This document shows positions 46,235 to 58,992 of a stretch of DNA of 64,000 nt, one piece after another. The stretch covers positions 558,001 to 622,000 of the forward strand of contig JAMYHL010000001.1 in NCBI GenBank assembly GCA_025531455.1, given 5' to 3'. The notes beneath the pieces are model-generated. The model did no database searches. It was given only the letters and a program-made list of their open reading frames with translations, and was not told where the DNA came from. Origin of the DNA: Apiotrichum sp. Y4204. Taxonomy: Eukaryota; Basidiomycota; Tremellomycetes; Trichosporonales; Trichosporonaceae. The position numbers and the translations under genes were made by a program. Position 1 is the stretch's first letter. The number at the start of each line of letters is the position of its first letter.

Positions 46235-49200
46235 CTACCACTGCCACCACGGGCGCGGCGGGGGCGGCTCGGCGGGCTCGGCGCGCGGCTCGTCGCGTAT
46301 CCCCTCCCACGCCTTCTGCAGGTCCTGGAGCGCCCACACGAGCTCGTTGGTGTTTGTGTCTTCTGACAAGTAAAACTGCACATTGTTGGCAGCACGGTGC
46401 AGATTCACGTCGTCCTCGACGCCCGTAGCGCCCGCGGTGTGGATCTCGTCGACGAGCGTCGCCGCCTCCCGCTCCAGGTTCGTCAGTTGCGCGAGGCGCG
46501 TGTCCCGCGCGTCGAAAATCGCCTGGCTTGCGGCAAGTGCCGAGCGCTCAAGTGTCTGAAATCAGAGGTGTATTCTCCACTCCAGACGTACCTGCATGTC
46601 CGCGGCGCGCTTCGCAAGCGCACGCTCGCGCTCGCGCAGCTCCCACACGAGGCCGCACATATCGACATCTATGATGAGTTGATGGACCTGCTGGTCGAGC
46701 GGCGCCGTCGTCCGCCGCCGGAGGTCGCGGTACTCGTTTGCGTGGGTAAAGCTCTTGGAGCGGCGAATGGGCGGCGGCTGCCGTCAGTCGTGCTTTGAGG
46801 CCAGTATCAATAACTCACGACATCCCACGCCTTCTCGGATCCGGGCGGGTCGGAGCGCGTGCGCAGCATGTGTGGGCTCGTGGGCGGCAGGATGGCTGCC
46901 CAGTCATGGCTTGCTGCCGAGTGGGTAAAGCTCCGCCGGCGGTCGAACGGCGACGTTGTCGGGGCGCGACTGATGGACCCGTCGCTGAACTCGCCAGAGT
47001 ACGACGAGAGGCGCATACTGTGCTGCAGCGGCGACTGGATGGCGGGGTGTGTGCTTCTTGCCTGCGGGCGGAGTGTCGGTGTCTGCGGCATCCCGTCGCG
47101 GAACGGCGTCGGTGAGGGTGAGCGAGAGTGTGATAAGTGTGATTGTGATATTGCGAGCCGGTCGCGATCCCCTCCGTCGTCCTCTGGCTCGACGACAACC
47201 GGCACGCTTTGGTTCTGCTTGCGGCGCGATCTGCTCGGGCCCTCAGAATCCGAAGTGTCATAGTTGGCTCCAGAGCCTGTCGCATGCCGGCGTCTGTTGT
47301 CAGCGGATGTCCGTGTGGATCGGGCCTCTGAGCTTCTGACGCTCCTGCGCTTCGGGTCCGTGTTGAGACTGCACTGATAACGCTATCGCACGATGCGATC
47401 ATGCGATCATGGGGTTCCACTTCGGTCCCAACTTCTGATTGTCTGATTCTGGATCCTCCCAATACCACGTCTTTGATTCTTGAGCCTCGTCCAACTCTCC
47501 ACCTCTCGCCCGAGCATCCCAGGCCAAGAACCTCTCATTCCCGTCCTCTCCACTTCCCATCCCCTTCTCACTCTCACTCCATCTCCGCATTCTCAACTCA
47601 CCCAACAAGCCCAAACCCGCCCTTGATCGCCGCCCCCGTCCGATCCCGCATGCCCTTGAACGTGCCCATGGCCCCTGCGCCATCCTCGTCGTCCCCCGTG
47701 TTCTGGGTAACGCGTCTCCGAAACGCCGCCAGGCGGCCGTGATGGCGCGCACCGTCGCGTTCGGGGCCGCGCTCAGCCGTGACGCCGGACCAGAGCTCGG
47801 CGACGCGGCGCGCGCCCATCGTGTCCCACTCCCGCTCCCGCGACTTCTCGATTAGTTTGCGGTACGCGTCCAGGTCGGTCGTGATCACGTCCGGGGCCGC
47901 GACGACGTTGCCGTTCCCGTACGGCACGATCATCCCGATGCCCGAGTCGTCGGCGTCGCCGCCGAACCGCTTGTGCTGCTCGAGTTTCCGAAGAGGTGTG
48001 CTAGAGTCGTCGGCGCCCGACCCCTTGAGGTTGGCGGAGATGCTGCTCGTTGCGCTCGCGACGCCCGAAAGCAGGAAGCGATGCACCTTGAGCGCGTCGG
48101 TCGGGTGTGACTTGCTCCGCCCGGAAATGTAGCATGAGTTGAGCGCTCGGATGCCCGAGATGGAGAGGAACTGGGACGTATTCTTGGGGTCTGTGGCCGC
48201 CTGTCGTCAGTGGAGCCGAGTTGCATACGCACCATATACGTCCGCCAGACGGCGATAAACTTGCGCGGCGAGCTGAAGGGGTCTTTGGGCACCTGAGTCA
48301 AAGTTAGCAACTGCGCTACAACGGTGGAGGGGAGTTAACGAATGGAGCCGCCCCACCAGGCAGTAGGGATCGTTTCACAGCTCCACACCATTCAGACTCT
48401 CTGCGACTCACCTTTTCCACACCAAGCACCGCAAGCTGGTATCGCACGCTCGTGATCGAGCTCACGAGCGCCGCCAGCGTGCGGGGATCAATACAGCCGC
48501 CACTCGTCTCCTTGGCGAGCTTGAACCCATCATCGCTCTCCATGCCCATCATGCGCCGCCACTCAAACAAGCCCGTCTTGGTCTCGTCGCAGAACAGCCC
48601 GTCGACCTCGGTATCGTCGCTTCCGGGGCCGTACATCCCCCAAATCGCCAGTGCGGCCTGTATGATCTTGACAAGCTCGACAGCGTTCAACAGGATCGAC
48701 GATGAGGCGACTATCTCCGCGCTCGGCTGTTCGGATGGATGGCCGTGTCCCAAGCCCATAAAGTCGAACGCCTTGCCGCTCACAGGGGACGCGGGCGGAG
48801 ACGCACCCCCCACACTGTCCGCCTCGCCCTTTGGCATTGTGATGCGGTACAGTTCGTAGAACTTGCGCCGGACGGCAGGCACGGGAAACTCGTTGCCCAA
48901 CGCCGCGCGCCCGCCGCATCCCAATCTTCGCAGTGCCGTGTTTAGCACGATGAAAGGCCATGCCTCACGCATGTCGCCCGTCTGGATCGGGGAGCTGCAG
49001 TCAGACTAGAGGACAGGGAAAGAGAGAGCCAGAGCAACACCTCAGCCACAGCGGCTGCCCACAGCGCTCAGACCCACATTTCCTGCCGATACCCTCCCGG
49101 CGTGCTCACGAGCAGCGTGCCAAACTCGGTGCGCCGCGGCTGCCCCTGCGTCTCGCCCGCGAGGCGGCGCGTCGCGACTGCAAGCTCCTGCGCGCCTGCG

Positions 49201-49878
49201 GTCTCGCTCAGTTCCGGGGCCGGTACAAGCACATAACATGAGATCTGGTGTCAGCGGAGGAACTAGAGACTACGAGCAGCTCACTTGGTCCGTCGGCTTG
49301 CCTGTCAGAGTCGCGATCGTGAAGCTCCAGTGTGTGCGCGAGAGATACCTGTCATCAGACCTGCTGACGCCATCGAGACACGGAGCACGGAGCACGGAGC
49401 ACGGAGCACAGAGATGCCGTCTTCCATACACGTTCCTCGCTCCTCGGACTCACCAGCTCCGGATCCCAAAGAGCGCATACCCCGGCACTCTCACTTCCCC
49501 GGCAACGCGCAGCCTCCCAAGACGGGGCAGCCAGTTCTCCTCGAGGTCCTCGGCGGCGCGGTCCGTAGGCACAAGTAACCCCGCGCCCGTGCTCGAAGTC
49601 CGCGCCACGGGGGATCCAGCTGCGGACGTGCTCGCGCTCGCGGCGGTGGCGTACGCGCTGGCCGGGGAGGGCACCGAGGGAGATACCGCCGAAGAAGGGG
49701 AGGCGGCACCGCGCGGCGAGCTGACCGCCCGACTTGGACTTGCGGACGTGCTTGGGCTCCCTGCTGCTGTGCCGGTCCATCCTGGCCGTGCGCGGGTGCT
49801 TATCCGCACAGAGTTGGGCGAGGTGGCGCGCGGGGAGGAGGGGGAGATGGCCGGCGAGTTGAGGGACACGGTCGGCAT
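46235..49878 (-). CDS. STB6-like fungal protein
   Basis: Model complement(join(46235..46555,46592..46777,46819..47368,47602..48200,48233..48292,48412..48994,49078..49244,49285..49348,49454..49878)), 984 aa, nine exons in frame throughout. A Ser/Pro-rich start leads into a conserved region: LEENWLPRLGRLRVAGEVRV, YVLVPAPELSET, AWPFIVLNTALRRLG, AIWGMYG, DGLFCDETKTGLFEWRRMMG, VWRTYM and SGRSKSHPTDALKVHRFLL. This resembles the STB6/STB2 family, whose yeast members were found as Sin3-binding proteins; the molecular role is unclear. The C-terminus has a coiled coil (LVWELRERERALAKRAADM and following). One intron is only 32 bp (48201..48232). The 233-bp intron 47369..47601 lacks a clear branch site and is the least sure junction. 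No named ortholog is claimed. Confidence 0.75.
49378..49412 (+). repeat. 7-bp tandem repeat (CACGGAG) in STB6-like intron 1
   Basis: Four exact CACGGAG units plus a diverged fifth lie wholly within the 105-bp first intron. Confidence 0.9.
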
Positions 49879-50120
49879 CGTGTGTGTGTGTGATGGGTGT
49901 CACTTTGCGATGCCTTTGATTTGATTGATTTCTGTGACATGCGACAAGACAAGTCACCGCCACCCGCGCCAGGTTGTGTGTCATCGGATGTTCGGCATCC
50001 TCCACTCTCCATCATGTGGGACACATTCCCCACGGACGTCGCCTGCTCTCCGCCTGCATCTTATGCTCAATCTCCACAGTCACTCCTAATGCATAACAAC
50101 AATCACTGTACAATCACCGC
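49879..50120. other. Short spacer, STB6-like start / SSH4-like end
   Basis: Tandem genes on the minus strand. It must hold the SSH4-like 3' UTR and the STB6-like promoter; nothing else seen. Confidence 0.5.
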
Positions 50121-52300
50121 CTAGCTTCTACGCAGCAGCCAGCCCAGGGGGCCGCGCGGGGGCGGGGAGCGCTCCTCTGGCTCGGGACTACAGACCGTCA
50201 GCGTACCGAGATACACCACATGCACATCACACCACTGCTCACGTGTCGCCCATCGCGGCAATAGCCTGGTTGATGAGGTCTTCGGGCAGGTCCGCGGGCA
50301 GGCCCTGCGAGTAGACGTGCGGGTCGAGCGGCGCGTAGCCGGGCGGTGGGGGAGAGTCCTGCGGCGGGCCGAGAGACGGGGAGCGTTGCACGGGTGCTGG
50401 GCGGATGGTGGAGCCGCTTGCACCGCTGTGGTTGCTACCTCCGCTGTGGTCCGATCGCGATGAGGAGCCGGATTCAGACGCTTGCCGCCGGGAAAAGTAG
50501 CTCTGGTCGCCACGGAGGGAGTGGAGGGAGATGTCGAGGCGGTTGGGGGTTGGTGGGTTGGGCGAGAATGTCTCGTCCTCGTCATTGCCGAGATCGTTCG
50601 TGTCCACGGTGGGCACGCGTGGGGCGACAAGCGGCGTGTCGGTTGGCGAGACATACGACAGACCAGACGCCTCGCCACCAGGTGTTGGCTGCCGAGTGGG
50701 CCGGGAAGAGTTGCTGGCACCGGCACGGAGTGGGCTGGGGACAGCAGGGATAGATGCGGATCCACTAGGGTGGCGGTGTCGGCGCGATGCGCGGGGGTTC
50801 GGCGGACTGGCCGATGGGCCAGTAGCGGGAATCGGGCGTGACGAACCGGGGATGGGAGTGGAACCTCCACTCGCGGCAGCAGCACGAGTACGAGCGGCCT
50901 CGAGAAGAGCACCAATACCACCAAGGTTCTGCCCGCTACTTGAGCCTGGCGTGCCGTACCCCGCGTCAAGCAGGATACTGCCGCGCTCGCTGCCATACGC
51001 CGGCGGTGGTGCAAGAGTGCCGACCATCGGGGCCAGACCCCACTTTTTCACATTCGCCTCGATGAACACGAACCCAGCCTGGCCGAGGTTGATGTGCACA
51101 GTGCATGGTCCATTCGCGCCGATGGTCGGGAATAGATTCAGCTTGTTGAGACCAGTGTAGCAGTCCTCGAGCTTCCGGCCGTTGCGGGTAAAGAACACTG
51201 TCCCCGAGCGGGGGCGGTAGCCGACGCCAAGAACGTCGCCCTCGGCCAGCGGAGGCCCGTACGACGACGCCGTGAACGGGTAGTTGTGGGACTTGAAGCC
51301 ATCGGAGGCGAAGTACGCCACGCTAAAGCGGTTCCACCCTGGAAGGCGGAACGACGGATACGGCTTGGTGGCGAGGCCGATGGCAACCTCCGTAGTCGCA
51401 GGCTTTTCGTACATCTTGACCTCCCAGTAGTAGACCTCATTCGCCTTTGGGAGGGGCAGATTTGCCATGACAGAGTTACCTCCACCCTCACGAGCAGGCA
51501 TGCCGGGTCCATCAGACAGGAACGTGATCTCAGTGCGTGACTGGACGTAAAGTGAAAGGTTCTCCTCGTAGTCGGGCTCAAACGACCACGCAGACACGCC
51601 CTTCTCCTGAATGGAAAGGAACTGGGAAAGGGTAATGTCCGTGGGGACCGACGACGGAGGATACGATGTTTGCCATTCTGGAATCAGACAAGTTCAACAA
51701 ATCTCTGAACCCACCCTTCGCACGGCGGTACGCCTCACGGACGTCTGGGTCTGCCGTCTCGAGCCAGCGCGCCTCGACGCCCTCGACGCCGCCCTCGCCA
51801 ATGACGCCGTCGCCCCGGGAAAGATCCAACGGCCCTCCGTCCTCGGTAAGCCGAATGCCGCGCTGGCGGCGCATCACCAGGAGGGCAATGAGGAAGATGA
51901 GCACGCCGAGAAGGACGGTAAGTATGACGACCATGATGGGAATGAAGATTATGATGATCGCCGAGGGCCCGTCAGGCTCCGGTTCGTCAAACTGAGAAGA
52001 GTGCACCGCGGGCAGCTCCAACCGACCCGGGGGTGCGGCATACCCGTACCCTGTCTGCTGCGCGTACGCTGCCTGCTTCATCTCCGCGGCGTATCCCGCG
52101 GCATAGTCTTGAAGTGTCGGGGCTATCTTGCCTTTTCCGACTGCGCTGCTGTCGTCGATGGACGCCTCAAGCGGCTTTGTCAACGGGACAATGAACCGTG
52201 TATGCCACCCCGGCGCGGGCGCCACCTTTTCTGGCGGCGTTGAGCGCGTGCGAGAGGAGTCGGACGCCTCATCCGAAAATGACATTGTGGATGTGTCCAT
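50121..52300 (-). CDS. SSH4/EAR1-type SPRY-domain Rsp5 adaptor
   Basis: Model complement(join(50121..50187,50243..51677,51715..52300)), 695 aa. One strong membrane segment covers residues 112-143 (IIIIFIPIMVVILTVLLGVL and on), followed by MRRQRG, implying a lumenal N-terminus. After the join KEWQTSYPPSSVPTDITLS comes the SPRY region: AWSFEPDYEENLSLYVQS, YYWEVKMYEKPATTEVAIG, GDVLGVGYRPRSGTVFFTRN. Two PPxY motifs (PPAY, PPGY) in the Ser/Pro-rich tail would bind the WW domains of the ubiquitin ligase Rsp5. Such adaptors send membrane proteins to the multivesicular body and vacuole. The last intron (50188..50242, CTGAC branch) is optional: unspliced, the protein ends at ...AMGDT, 479 codons after the first exon. 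Confidence 0.85.
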
Positions 52301-54134
52301 GGGCGCGGAGGGTCCAGTGGGTCGCCCTGAGGTGGTGATTATCGAGCAGGACGACCGTTACTAGAGGGACAGTGAGGCAGACACAATGTGGGAGAAATGG
52401 ACAGGATAATGCCGTACAGTCGTGTGATGCCAAGTGCGCTGTGTAATTATCTAGAAGCTGTGCGAGTGTCAGAGAGCAGGCACACGAGGGGGTGATGTGG
52501 GTGGTGGAGACTCGGCGGAAAGCTCTAGGCGGTGGGAAGTATATGAGTGGGTAAGATGCAGTTGATGTTGATGACAATGTGACGACTGAGAGTTTGGTGG
52601 AATGGTGGAGTGCTGGTGCTGGGACTGCTGATGGGCAGTTTGAGAAGGCGAGAAGGCCAGAAGGAGGAGGTGCGCAAGGGGAAAGGAGGAACAAGCGTGA
52701 CTGATGGAGATGAACTGAATGCAGGTCGGATGGAAGTGGAGTGGAGTGGTGGGTACGTACGCAACGAGCTAAACTGTTCGGGAGTAGGTATGCGGATGTG
52801 GCAGCGACAACGAGCGGCGGAGAGTGAGAATGGGATGGGGAGATGGGAGTGAGAGTGAGAAGCACGAGATGATGGATAAGACGAGGATATAGGATGGAGG
52901 GGGTGATGTTGAAAGAGGAATGCAAAGCGAATGCCAAAGTGGCCGAGAAGGAGGATGCACAATGCGCAGCGCAGCATGTGCAGAGAGAGAGAGTGGGTCC
53001 AGGCGGAGACACCCTGGGCGTGTACACCAGGTGGCGGTGCGGGGTTTGGGTGGATAGAGTTGCGGCGGTGTCAGGTGCCGCACACAGCGGCGGAGACTTC
53101 CGGTGGGCGAGCAGCTTGGGATACCGACAGAGCCGACGGGGACGACAGTGATAGCGAGCGCACTGGAAGTGATGGCGAGCGGAGTGCTAGTGCAGTGGTG
53201 CTCGGTGATTCTCTCACGACGGCGATCTCTTTCGGCAGAGGAGGGATCCCCGGGGATCATCTCCGAGGATCCGAGCGGGGGAAGACAATTGCTGCATGCG
53301 CGGCCTCCAAAGATCCAGGGGGCCCGAGCACTTTTTCCCACCTCCACATCCCTGAACTAAGAAGCGGGGCCAGATTCCTAATGTCTGGATTACCTTTCAA
53401 TACAAAAACTGTGCAGGCATTAGCGTCATTGAGCGCCGTTCTATTCCGCTTTTTGTAATTGCAGGATCCAAGGGGATCTTTGAGAAAATGACCTCATGTG
53501 GCAATGTTGGCCCGGGTGGCAAATGCATGAGATGCGAAATGCGAAAATCGCCAGACACAGCCAAATGGCTGGTCCTGCTGGTCCTCTGTCTGCATTTACG
53601 CATCCACCTCTCGACGCGTCGCGCAGCTCGCCGGATAAGTGGTACGCGTTGCTGCGCGACCAGGGTAGTCTGATATCTGCGGTGCTTGACGACGCGCAGC
53701 GTTGCAGAAGATAGGTTTATTATATTGCATGCAGATATTGATAGATCGTGGATTTCAGGTGCCACAGCGTTAGATGTTGGCGCGCTGGCCGGAGTGGCGA
53801 TCTGTGCCGATTGGACCAATGACGTCAGTGTGTGCTCCTATTCATGCTTGGAAAACAGACCGAAAAGAGTCTTGGAAATCTTTGTGGGTGGTCAGTGCCG
53901 CGCAAGCTACGACGACCGCTGAGGTATGTATGATGAGCATGGTCGGCAGTGTCGACGCGTTTACGTCGAGCCTGCTGGGTCAAGATCTGCAAGTCACAGC
54001 TGCTGATATGCTGGTGATCTCTTGATTATCGCGCTGAGTAGCTGACAAGACATTCCTCGCATCCTTACACCTCCCTGCCGCACATTGTCCAGTGCATAGA
54101 TAGTTCCAAGTTGCAAGCCCCTCTTCGCCCTAGC
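52301..54134. other. Intergenic, SSH4-like leader side and NCA2 3' side
   Basis: About 1.8 kb without a gene. The 700 bases next to the SSH4-like start are C/T-rich on the minus strand, so probably a long leader or promoter. Open frames there have low-complexity Ser/Leu/Pro translations. Nothing identified between 53.2 and 54.1 kb. Confidence 0.5.
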
Positions 54135-56168
54135 CTACACCACGACCCTCCGGCCATCAAGGCCCCAGCAGCGCCACATCCTGTCGACGACACGCAGCTT
54201 GTCCACGCGCGACAGCCCGGGGTTCTCGACCATGCGCAGGTCGTCGAGCACGTTCTGGCGCCTGCCCGACCCGATGCCCACGGCCCAAGTACGCAGGCCG
54301 GAAACCGAGACAATGATCATGCCGCGGTCGCGGTTCGAGAGGCGCGCGTCGTCCTCGGGCGCGGTGATCAGGATACGCTCGACGTTCCGCATGCCGTGGA
54401 AGTACCGCCTGCGGCGGCCCTTGCCGCGGTTCTCGCCGCGCCACGCTGTCGACAGCCAGCTCCACACGCCCCACAGCACCAGCACCGAGGGCGCGACTCC
54501 GACAAACGCAAATGTCAGCTGCTGGGATTTCAAGAGCTGGTCAAGCTGCTCGAGCGCGAGCGAGAGATCCGTCTGATGTCAGCGGGGTGCAGCTTCCGGA
54601 TTAAGTACAGCTATCCACTCACCTTGGTCTTCTGCACCTGGATCAGCAGCGTGCGGATGAGGTTTCCCGTAAGGGCGTTGCGTATCGGGTTCTGCATCTC
54701 GCTCTCGTACGCCTTGAGGACGAGCGAGAGGTCGCCCTCCTCGACCTTGTGCTTGAGGGCGGCAAGCGACGAGTCCGAGAGGTGGTAGTAGTCGCGCCCG
54801 AGGGCCATGACCATGCGCTCGAGGCTCTCGCGGTCGGCCTTGACAGTTTCGGGCGCGACGCCGAGACCGTCCCCGCCGCCGCGCATGGTTTTCACAATCT
54901 CCTCAACCGGCTCCCACACCCACTGCACGAAGAAGCCCTTGACCGTCTCCTGCGCGTTGCGCACCTGCTCCTTCATCCACTCCTTGTTGCGCACAATCGC
55001 CGAGGCGGCAAAGTACGCTGCGGGCGGGAGGAAGAGGAAGCCAAACCACAGGCGCACAAGTGGCGACGGCCGGCCGTACTCTGAGAGCACAGTCGTGAGC
55101 GAGGAGTGCGCGCGCGGGAGGTATGTGTCAAGCACAGAAAGCAGGTCCTGGGCGGATGCCTGCTGGCTCTCGATGTTGAGCTTCTTGAGGTGCGGCTTGG
55201 CGGAGAGGTTGCTCGTGTCGGCAATATTCATGAGGTCGACACCGGCGTCGTCTTCCCCGTTCTCCTCCACATCGAGGACATTGCACAGGACGCTGTACAC
55301 GCGGCTCGCCTCGTCGGCGAGGCTCTCCTCGGAGGTCGCGGTCGACAGCTTGCCTGGGCGACTCCACTGCGGGGCCTGCGTCGCGAGGATGCCGACGCGG
55401 AGCGCCGCGCCGTCCCGCGCAAGGGTCAGCGCGCGGCGGTTCGCCTGCATCTCCCGCCGCGTCAGCAGCAGCGGCGATGCGAGCATCGCGAGCTGTCCAG
55501 TAATGGAAGTGCTGTGGAACGAGCGGAAGAGCGCGCTCTGGCTCGGCCAGTGAAGCGTTCCAAACGCCTCGCGCAGGCTCTTGGGGTGGAACGAGGCGGC
55601 TGTCGCCTTGCCTTCCCGCAGTGTCTCAGTTGCCGCGCGGATGACGCGGATTGGCAGGCCTGCAGTTAGTAGACGTACCGACGGCACGAGAGACGGTATG
55701 CCTGTTCCACTCTCTAGCACATTTGAGCGCTCAACTCCGTCTCCACTCCCACTCACTCTGGACGAGGTATACAAGCGTGCCGAGGCGCGAGTCAAGCGCG
55801 AGGTTCCACCACACGCGGTCGTCCTCGATCTTGAGCGCCGTGTCGACAAACGTCTCCATCACATGTGCCCAGATGAGCGTGACTGCACGGGTAAGAATCT
55901 CGGTCTGCGCGGCGCGGTCGAGCGCGGACACATCCTTTGTCGTGGGTCCCTCGGCGAGATCCTTGAGGATTTCCTGCAGGCGATCGATCGACGGCGGCTT
56001 GCTCGATGTAAACTCGCCCAGGGCGGCCTGGAGCTGCGGCGACGGCGGCGCCTGCTCTGCCTGTGCTGCGGCGGGGGGCGCCTCGACGGACAGAGTGGCC
56101 AGCGAGCCGAGGGACGCCTCGAGCTGCTCCTGCGCGTAGGTCGGTGGGTCGGGGAACAGGAAGGACAT
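54135..56168 (-). CDS. NCA2: NCA2-like mitochondrial membrane protein
   Basis: Model complement(join(54135..54572,54623..55659,55757..56168)), 628 aa; introns 50 and 97 bp. It begins MSFLFPDPPTYAQEQ. The conserved NCA2 region runs from ARDGAALRVGILATQAP through LKKLNIESQQ to FFVQWVWEPVEEIVKTMRG and ADRESLERMVMALGRDY. It ends with ENPGLSRVDKLRVVDRMWRCW. Two hydrophobic segments are seen (WFGFLFLPPAAYFAASAIV and LTFAFVGVAPSVLVLWGVWS). In yeast, Nca2 acts with Nca3 on expression of mitochondrial ATP synthase subunits 6 and 8. Divergent from PWP1 with 378 bp between starts. Confidence 0.88.
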
Positions 56169-56546
56169 GGGGGGGTGGTGTGTGGTGGGGAGAGGTGGGG
56201 AGCGCCGAGACGCGTCTTTATGTCCTGTTTCTTGCCGTCGATGTCATTGTCGAGGAGCTCGAAGAGGGACTGAATGCCGATTTCAAGGTTTGGCCTGGGG
56301 CGCGGCTCAAAAGTCACCCTTCGGGGCTATGACGTAAATTGATAATGGTCAGGCACAAGTGCTATTAAATCACACGCCATTAATGTTTATGTGTGGAGAT
56401 TTTATCCAGGGGCGCTGATAAGAAAAATCTTGGGAGAGAGACTCTCGCGATGAGATCAGAAATTGACTCTCGAGCTCTCGAGCCTGACCGAAGCTCTCCA
56501 AAATCCCTCAGTTTCTCTCTCCATCAACCTCACTCACACCAAAATC
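56169..56546. promoter_or_regulatory. Bidirectional promoter, NCA2 / PWP1
   Basis: Divergent starts share this 378-bp interval. No specific factor site is claimed. Confidence 0.5.
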
Positions 56547-58426
56547 ATGTCCGGCACGCTCATTTCCTCGCTGGCATGGATCCCGCGCGGGCGGGCAGCC
56601 CTCGCGCCGAAGCGGTACAAGCTGGACGAGGCGGAGCTTGCGCGCGTGGGGCGGCTCGCGGGGCCCGAGGCGCTCGAGGCGCTGAAGGAGCAGATGGCGG
56701 CTATGGAGATGGACGGCGGCGGCGAGTGGGAGGACGTGGATGAGGAGGAGAGCGAGGGAGGGAGCGAGAGCGAAAAGAGTGGAGAGGAGGACGGGGATGA
56801 GGACATGGAGACGGACGACAAGGCGCCGGCCAAGCCGCATGACCCCACCGACATCTCGGCGTTCAAGATGGACGAATACGATGAGGAGGAGTCCGGCGGT
56901 GCTGGTGAGTACTAAGGAGACGAGGGATTTGGAAATGAGGTGCTGCTACAGTGTTCTATGCTCTGTGTAGAATGCCTTGTGCTGCATGATACGCTCCGCG
57001 ATCCCATGTCATGCTACGACTCTGCCGCTGACTCCAGCCATGGGCGCGTTCTCGAACATCAAGGGCCTGTCATACTACCGCGACAACAACGACGACCCGT
57101 ACATTACGCTCAAGGAGTCGGACGAGGACGCGGAGCGGGAGGAGCTGGCGCTGGAGGCGACGGACAACCTGATCGTGACGGCGCGCACGACGTCGGACCT
57201 CTCGGGCCTCGACTTTCACGTGTACGACGAGGCGACCGAGTCGCTGTATGCGCACCACGACCTGATGCTCCCGTCGTTCCCGCTGTGCGTCGAGTGGCTC
57301 GACTTCTGCGCGGGTCCAGGCGGGAGCGGCGACGACCCAGCTAAGTCGGGCAACTTTGTCGCTGTCGGCTCGTTTGACCCCTCCATTGAAATCTGGGACG
57401 CAGACCTCGTAGACGGCCTGTATCCCCAGGCCGTCCTCGGCCTCCCCACCGGCGTCGAGAAGCCCGTGGCCAAGCCCAAGGGCACCGGCAAGAAGAAGAA
57501 GAAGCAGATTGTCCAGCCCACCGCCAACCCGGAGCACCACGTACAGGCGGTGCTCACTCTCTCGTGGACGCCGCGCTTCCGCAACCTGCTCCTCTCGGGC
57601 TCGGCCGACGCGACCGTCAAGCTGTGGGACCTGACGCGCGAGTCGCCGATGGGCGCGCGCAGCAGCTGGGACAAGATCCACAAGGGCGAGAAGGTGCAGG
57701 CTGTCGAGTGGAACCGCGCGGCTGCCGGCTCGGGCGCCGACACGGCCGTCCTCTCTGGCGGATGGGACCGGACAGTGCGCGTCTGGGACGCAATGACAAA
57801 GGACGGAGAGGGATACGGCGTGCATGTCGGCGCGGACATTGAGTGTGTCCGCTGGGACCCGTGGTCGCCGACGAGCTTCTACGTGGGTACTGATCATGTT
57901 TTCTTCATGCTCATTTCAGGTTTCTCTTGAGAATGGCCTCGTTCTCGCATACGACGCGCGCACGCTCTCGTCCTCAAAGGACGCGTCCGGCCTCTCGACC
58001 GCGCAGCCGAAATACACGCTGTCGGCACACGACGGCGGCGCGACCGCGCTCGACATCAACCCGCACATCCGCGGCTGTATCCTCACGGGCGGAATGGACA
58101 AGACGGTGAAGATTTGGAATGTGGCGGACGAGGAGACCGACGGCGTGGCGGGCCGTAAGCGCGAGGTCTCGCTCGCGACCTCGCGCGATCTCGGCCTGGG
58201 CAAGGTCTTTGCCGCGCGCTGGAACCCCGACCCCGAGAGCCCGCTTACCCTCGCGGCGGCCGGAAGCAAGGCGACGATGCAGGTCTGGGACGTTGCGTCC
58301 AACCCCGGTGCGCGCAAGGCGTTTGGCGAGCGGCTCAAGCGCCATGGCCGCGAGCTCGGCGAGGTCAAGGCTGGCGACGGCGTCGTGCAGGTCGAGGGCG
58401 GTGGTGACCTTTCGGACGAGGAGTAG
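56547..58426 (+). CDS. PWP1: Periodic tryptophan protein 1 (WD40, ribosome biogenesis)
   Basis: Model join(56547..56904,57038..57882,57920..58426), 569 aa; introns 133 and 37 bp. The start MSGTLISSLAWIPRGRA and the following acidic region (EEESEGGSESEKSGEEDGDE) are typical of Pwp1. After AMGAFSNIKGLSYYRDNNDD come WD repeats: VAVGSFDPSIEIWD, LLSGSADATVKLWDL, VLSGGWDRTVRVWD, ILTGGMDKTVKIWN, AAAGSKATMQVWD. Pwp1 works in 60S subunit assembly and rDNA-linked chromatin. A Lys-rich loop (GTGKKKKKQIV) is a possible nucleolar signal. The Gly/Glu-rich tail ends DLSDEE. Confidence 0.93.
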
Positions 58427-58992
58427 GAGGATTATACCATTCCATATAGATATGATGTACGCATCACGCATTGCACTGAGCGAGAGTGGGTATTCATTGC
58501 GCTTCATGTGTGATGATGTGTCTGCACCGAGCAAACCGCGCGTAGAGCTCACTCACTCGGTGAGAGCTCTATTTACACGTACAGTATGTAGGCACAACTC
58601 AAGGCACAACTCAACCCCAGCCTCGAGCTCCGGTGTCGGCCGCACCCTCTTCCTCTTGGTGGACAGTAAACTCGGCGTCTCCGTCTCGCGCACTCCACCC
58701 CTCTACCTATACAACCTCAGTAACACCAGCAAAAACTCATGCTCTCGCCAATCTCCCGGGGTGGGTTTCACACACGGTGAGACACCAGCCCGCGCGTTTC
58801 GGGGTCCGGTGTACATCAACCTGGTTTTGAATGGCGGCTGTCTTGCGGGTGATGTCCCCCGCCCTGACGACGGCAGGGGCCAGACCTCGCACACACGTAC
58901 TAGACGTACGCGGTGGGTGTTGTCCAACATGCAAACATACTGGACCTTGGAACCTTGTGAGTGGTGTTGTACGTATCTCGCTCGAGAAGAAC
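58427..58992. other. PWP1 3' region
   Basis: Contains an inverted repeat at 58544..58570 (AGAGCTCAC / GTGAGAGCTCT with a two-base bulge) that could form a hairpin at the PWP1 3' end, and a doubled GGCACAACTCA at about 58591-58614. No gene. Confidence 0.45.

Noticed and set aside
57070..57897. 275-codon minus-strand open frame
   Set aside because: Shadow of PWP1 exon 2 on the opposite strand.
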